NCBI GenBank assembly: GCA_003505715.1
Contig: DNXU01000014.1
Location: forward strand, 411 to 7,273
Source: Cyanobacteria bacterium UBA8803
GTDB lineage: Bacteria; Cyanobacteriota; Cyanobacteriia; Cyanobacteriales; Coleofasciculaceae
Reading direction: 5' to 3'
DNA length: 6,863 nucleotides
Part shown: piece by piece, positions 5,760 to 6,863 of the stretch
Layout of the letters: the number at the start of each line of letters is the position of its first letter
Numbering within the stretch: the stretch's first letter is position 1
Program-made: the position numbers and the translations under genes
The notes under the pieces: generated by a model
Databases searched by the model: none
What the model was told of the DNA's origin: nothing
What the model saw: only the letters and a program-made list of their open reading frames with translations

Positions 5760-6833
5760 TTAATCTTTCTGATAGTTCTCCTTACCCTGCTCTGCCTGAC
5801 TTATTATTAACCGCTGCACGCTTACTAAAGCCCGATTTAACTCATATCCTCGCCTTTGTTGATGAGCCAAATATGCCTGTTGTTCATCTTCTATCATCTC
5901 CACATCCTGACGCACTAATCCATCTAATAACTTTTGTGCCGAACCAAACAAACTATCCTTAACAAACCGCCGAAACCATATGGGCAACTTGTGCAGCCGC
6001 CAAAACGCATTCAGTGAAGTGAAATGAATTAGATAAGCACGAGTTTTGGTCTGGCTGACTGGGCAAAATAGGCAGTAAATCTTGAAATCTTGCCCCAGCG
6101 TAGAAACCCAGTGCGGGTAAACGTAACTGACATCTAACGGTTCTGGATGCAGCCGCCGCAAGCTGGGAAAAAATAGCTGAGAAATTGACCAGATTTTGTC
6201 AATTTTGTAATAACTTTGTGCCTGATAATGGACATCTACCCGGTTGACATCATCTTGAATATCTTCAAGTACTGGCTCAGCCCAAGCTTGCCAGTCTTGA
6301 TGTAAATGTCCATGGTACATATCCATCAGGTTCTCGATCAGAAAGGAATAATGGGCATTGCATTCAATCGTCGAAACCGTAGCGATGTAGTTGAGATGTT
6401 CCCATTCTGGAATGCCCAAGGGGTGTAGAGAATTTGTCTCCAACATCTCTACATTGCCCGGAAACAACCAAATAAAACCATCTTGTTCTCGAACGGGATA
6501 GGTGCGAATTTTACAGTTAGGTAGCTTCTGATTAGCTGCTAAATAAGGAACTTCTGCACATTCCCCATTAGACTTGAATTGCCATCCATGATAGGCACAT
6601 TCCAAGCGATCGCCCATAACACGACCATGGCTGAGTTTAACCTGCCGATGGGGACAGCGGTCTTCTAAAGCGTGAACTGCACCGCCACACTCACGATAAA
6701 GAACAATCGGCTGATTCCAAAGAACAACGCTTAAAGGCTGAGTTTTGACCTCACTGCTGCGAGCCACCACATACCAGTGATTGGGGTTAATACCCAGCTG
6801 ACGAATATCAAGGCTTTTAATGATGCTACACAC
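5760..6833 (-). CDS. Rieske-type non-haem iron oxygenase, alpha-subunit-like
   Basis: This is a predicted aromatic-ring-hydroxylating type oxygenase that uses a 2Fe-2S cluster and a mononuclear iron to activate oxygen; the substrate is unknown. The N-terminal Rieske domain (about 18-125) has C60-x-H62 and C79-x2-H82, in DRCPHRQ and CAYHGWQF. The catalytic domain has ENLMDMYHGHLH at 167-178, giving D171, H174 and H178 as likely bridging and iron-binding residues. The third ligand is probably D316 in VEMIEDEQ. The HxxxH spacing is one residue shorter than the common HxxxxH but is known from the carbazole dioxygenase group. No membrane segment or PaO-type C-terminal CxxC is seen, so a chlorophyll-breakdown role is not supported. 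The start is a GTG (6831-6833) preceding CSIIKSLDIRQLGINPNHW. The frame remains open to the window edge through a heptamer repeat, so an upstream start is possible. It would need a ferredoxin and reductase encoded elsewhere. Confidence 0.88.
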   Translation of the reverse strand: MCSIIKSLDIRQLGINPNHWYVVARSSEVKTQPLSVVLWNQPIVLYRECGGAVHALEDRCPHRQVKLSHGRVMGDRLECAYHGWQFKSNGECAEVPYLAANQKLPNCKIRTYPVREQDGFIWLFPGNVEMLETNSLHPLGIPEWEHLNYIATVSTIECNAHYSFLIENLMDMYHGHLHQDWQAWAEPVLEDIQDDVNRVDVHYQAQSYYKIDKIWSISQLFFPSLRRLHPEPLDVSYVYPHWVSTLGQDFKIYCLFCPVSQTKTRAYLIHFTSLNAFWRLHKLPIWFRRFVKDSLFGSAQKLLDGLVRQDVEMIEDEQQAYLAHQQRRGYELNRALVSVQRLIISQAEQGKENYQKD

Positions 6834-6841
6834 AATAGGCT

Positions 6842-6863
6842 GGTGATTGGTAATTGGTAATTG
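6842..6863. repeat. Heptamer repeat GGTGATT-GGTAATT-GGTAATT at the window edge
   Basis: Three contiguous 7-bp units (6842-6862) and the first base of a fourth are visible on the plus strand; the minus-strand reading is CAATTAC-type. The array starts eight bases upstream of the GTG start of the Rieske gene and probably continues beyond the window. It has the same period as the arrays at 11-38, 1510-1572 and 4183-4196 but a different unit sequence. Confidence 0.75.

Overview
The window comes from a cyanobacterium. It holds four perfect copies of the cyanobacterial HIP1 octamer GCGATCGC (184-191, 2362-2369, 4258-4265, 6606-6613), several short tandem heptamer repeats between genes, and genes typical of oxygenic phototrophs (a BtpA homologue, a VKOR-thioredoxin fusion and a DUF1824 protein). 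The genus cannot be named from this sequence. I find no plasmid, phage, transposase, tRNA, rRNA or CRISPR signal; it looks like ordinary chromosomal DNA.

Layout. On the minus strand, reading leftwards, rimO (2878-1541) is followed by a DEAD-box RNA helicase of the CrhR type (1433-45). In Synechocystis the rimO-crhR pair is co-transcribed, and the same order is kept here. The 107-base gap is largely degenerate heptamer repeats, and these run into the 3' end of rimO. A 343-base divergent region (2879-3221) separates rimO from two plus-strand genes: btpA (3222-4073, GTG start) and a five-helix VKOR with a fused thioredoxin-like domain (4201-5178). The divergent region holds a plausible rimO promoter and a possible 28-codon leader ORF upstream of btpA. 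The gap between btpA and the VKOR gene holds a 65-base inverted-repeat element and a heptamer pair that abuts the VKOR start codon.

The VKOR gene converges on a minus-strand pair: a Rieske non-haem iron oxygenase (6833-5760) followed by a DUF1824 gene (5668-5243). The 64-base convergent gap contains a strong 11-bp hairpin plus a third copy of its arm that reaches the DUF1824 stop codon.

Functionally the window combines translation and RNA metabolism (RimO on ribosomal protein S12; CrhR in RNA remodelling under cold and redox stress) with photosystem biogenesis (BtpA for photosystem I; VKOR for disulfide formation on the lumenal or periplasmic side). The Rieske oxygenase and the DUF1824 protein have no assigned substrate or role. 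I see no convincing evidence of a wholly new system. The most interesting signals are the repeats: they supply the end of RimO, occupy start-codon regions, and form alternative hairpins.
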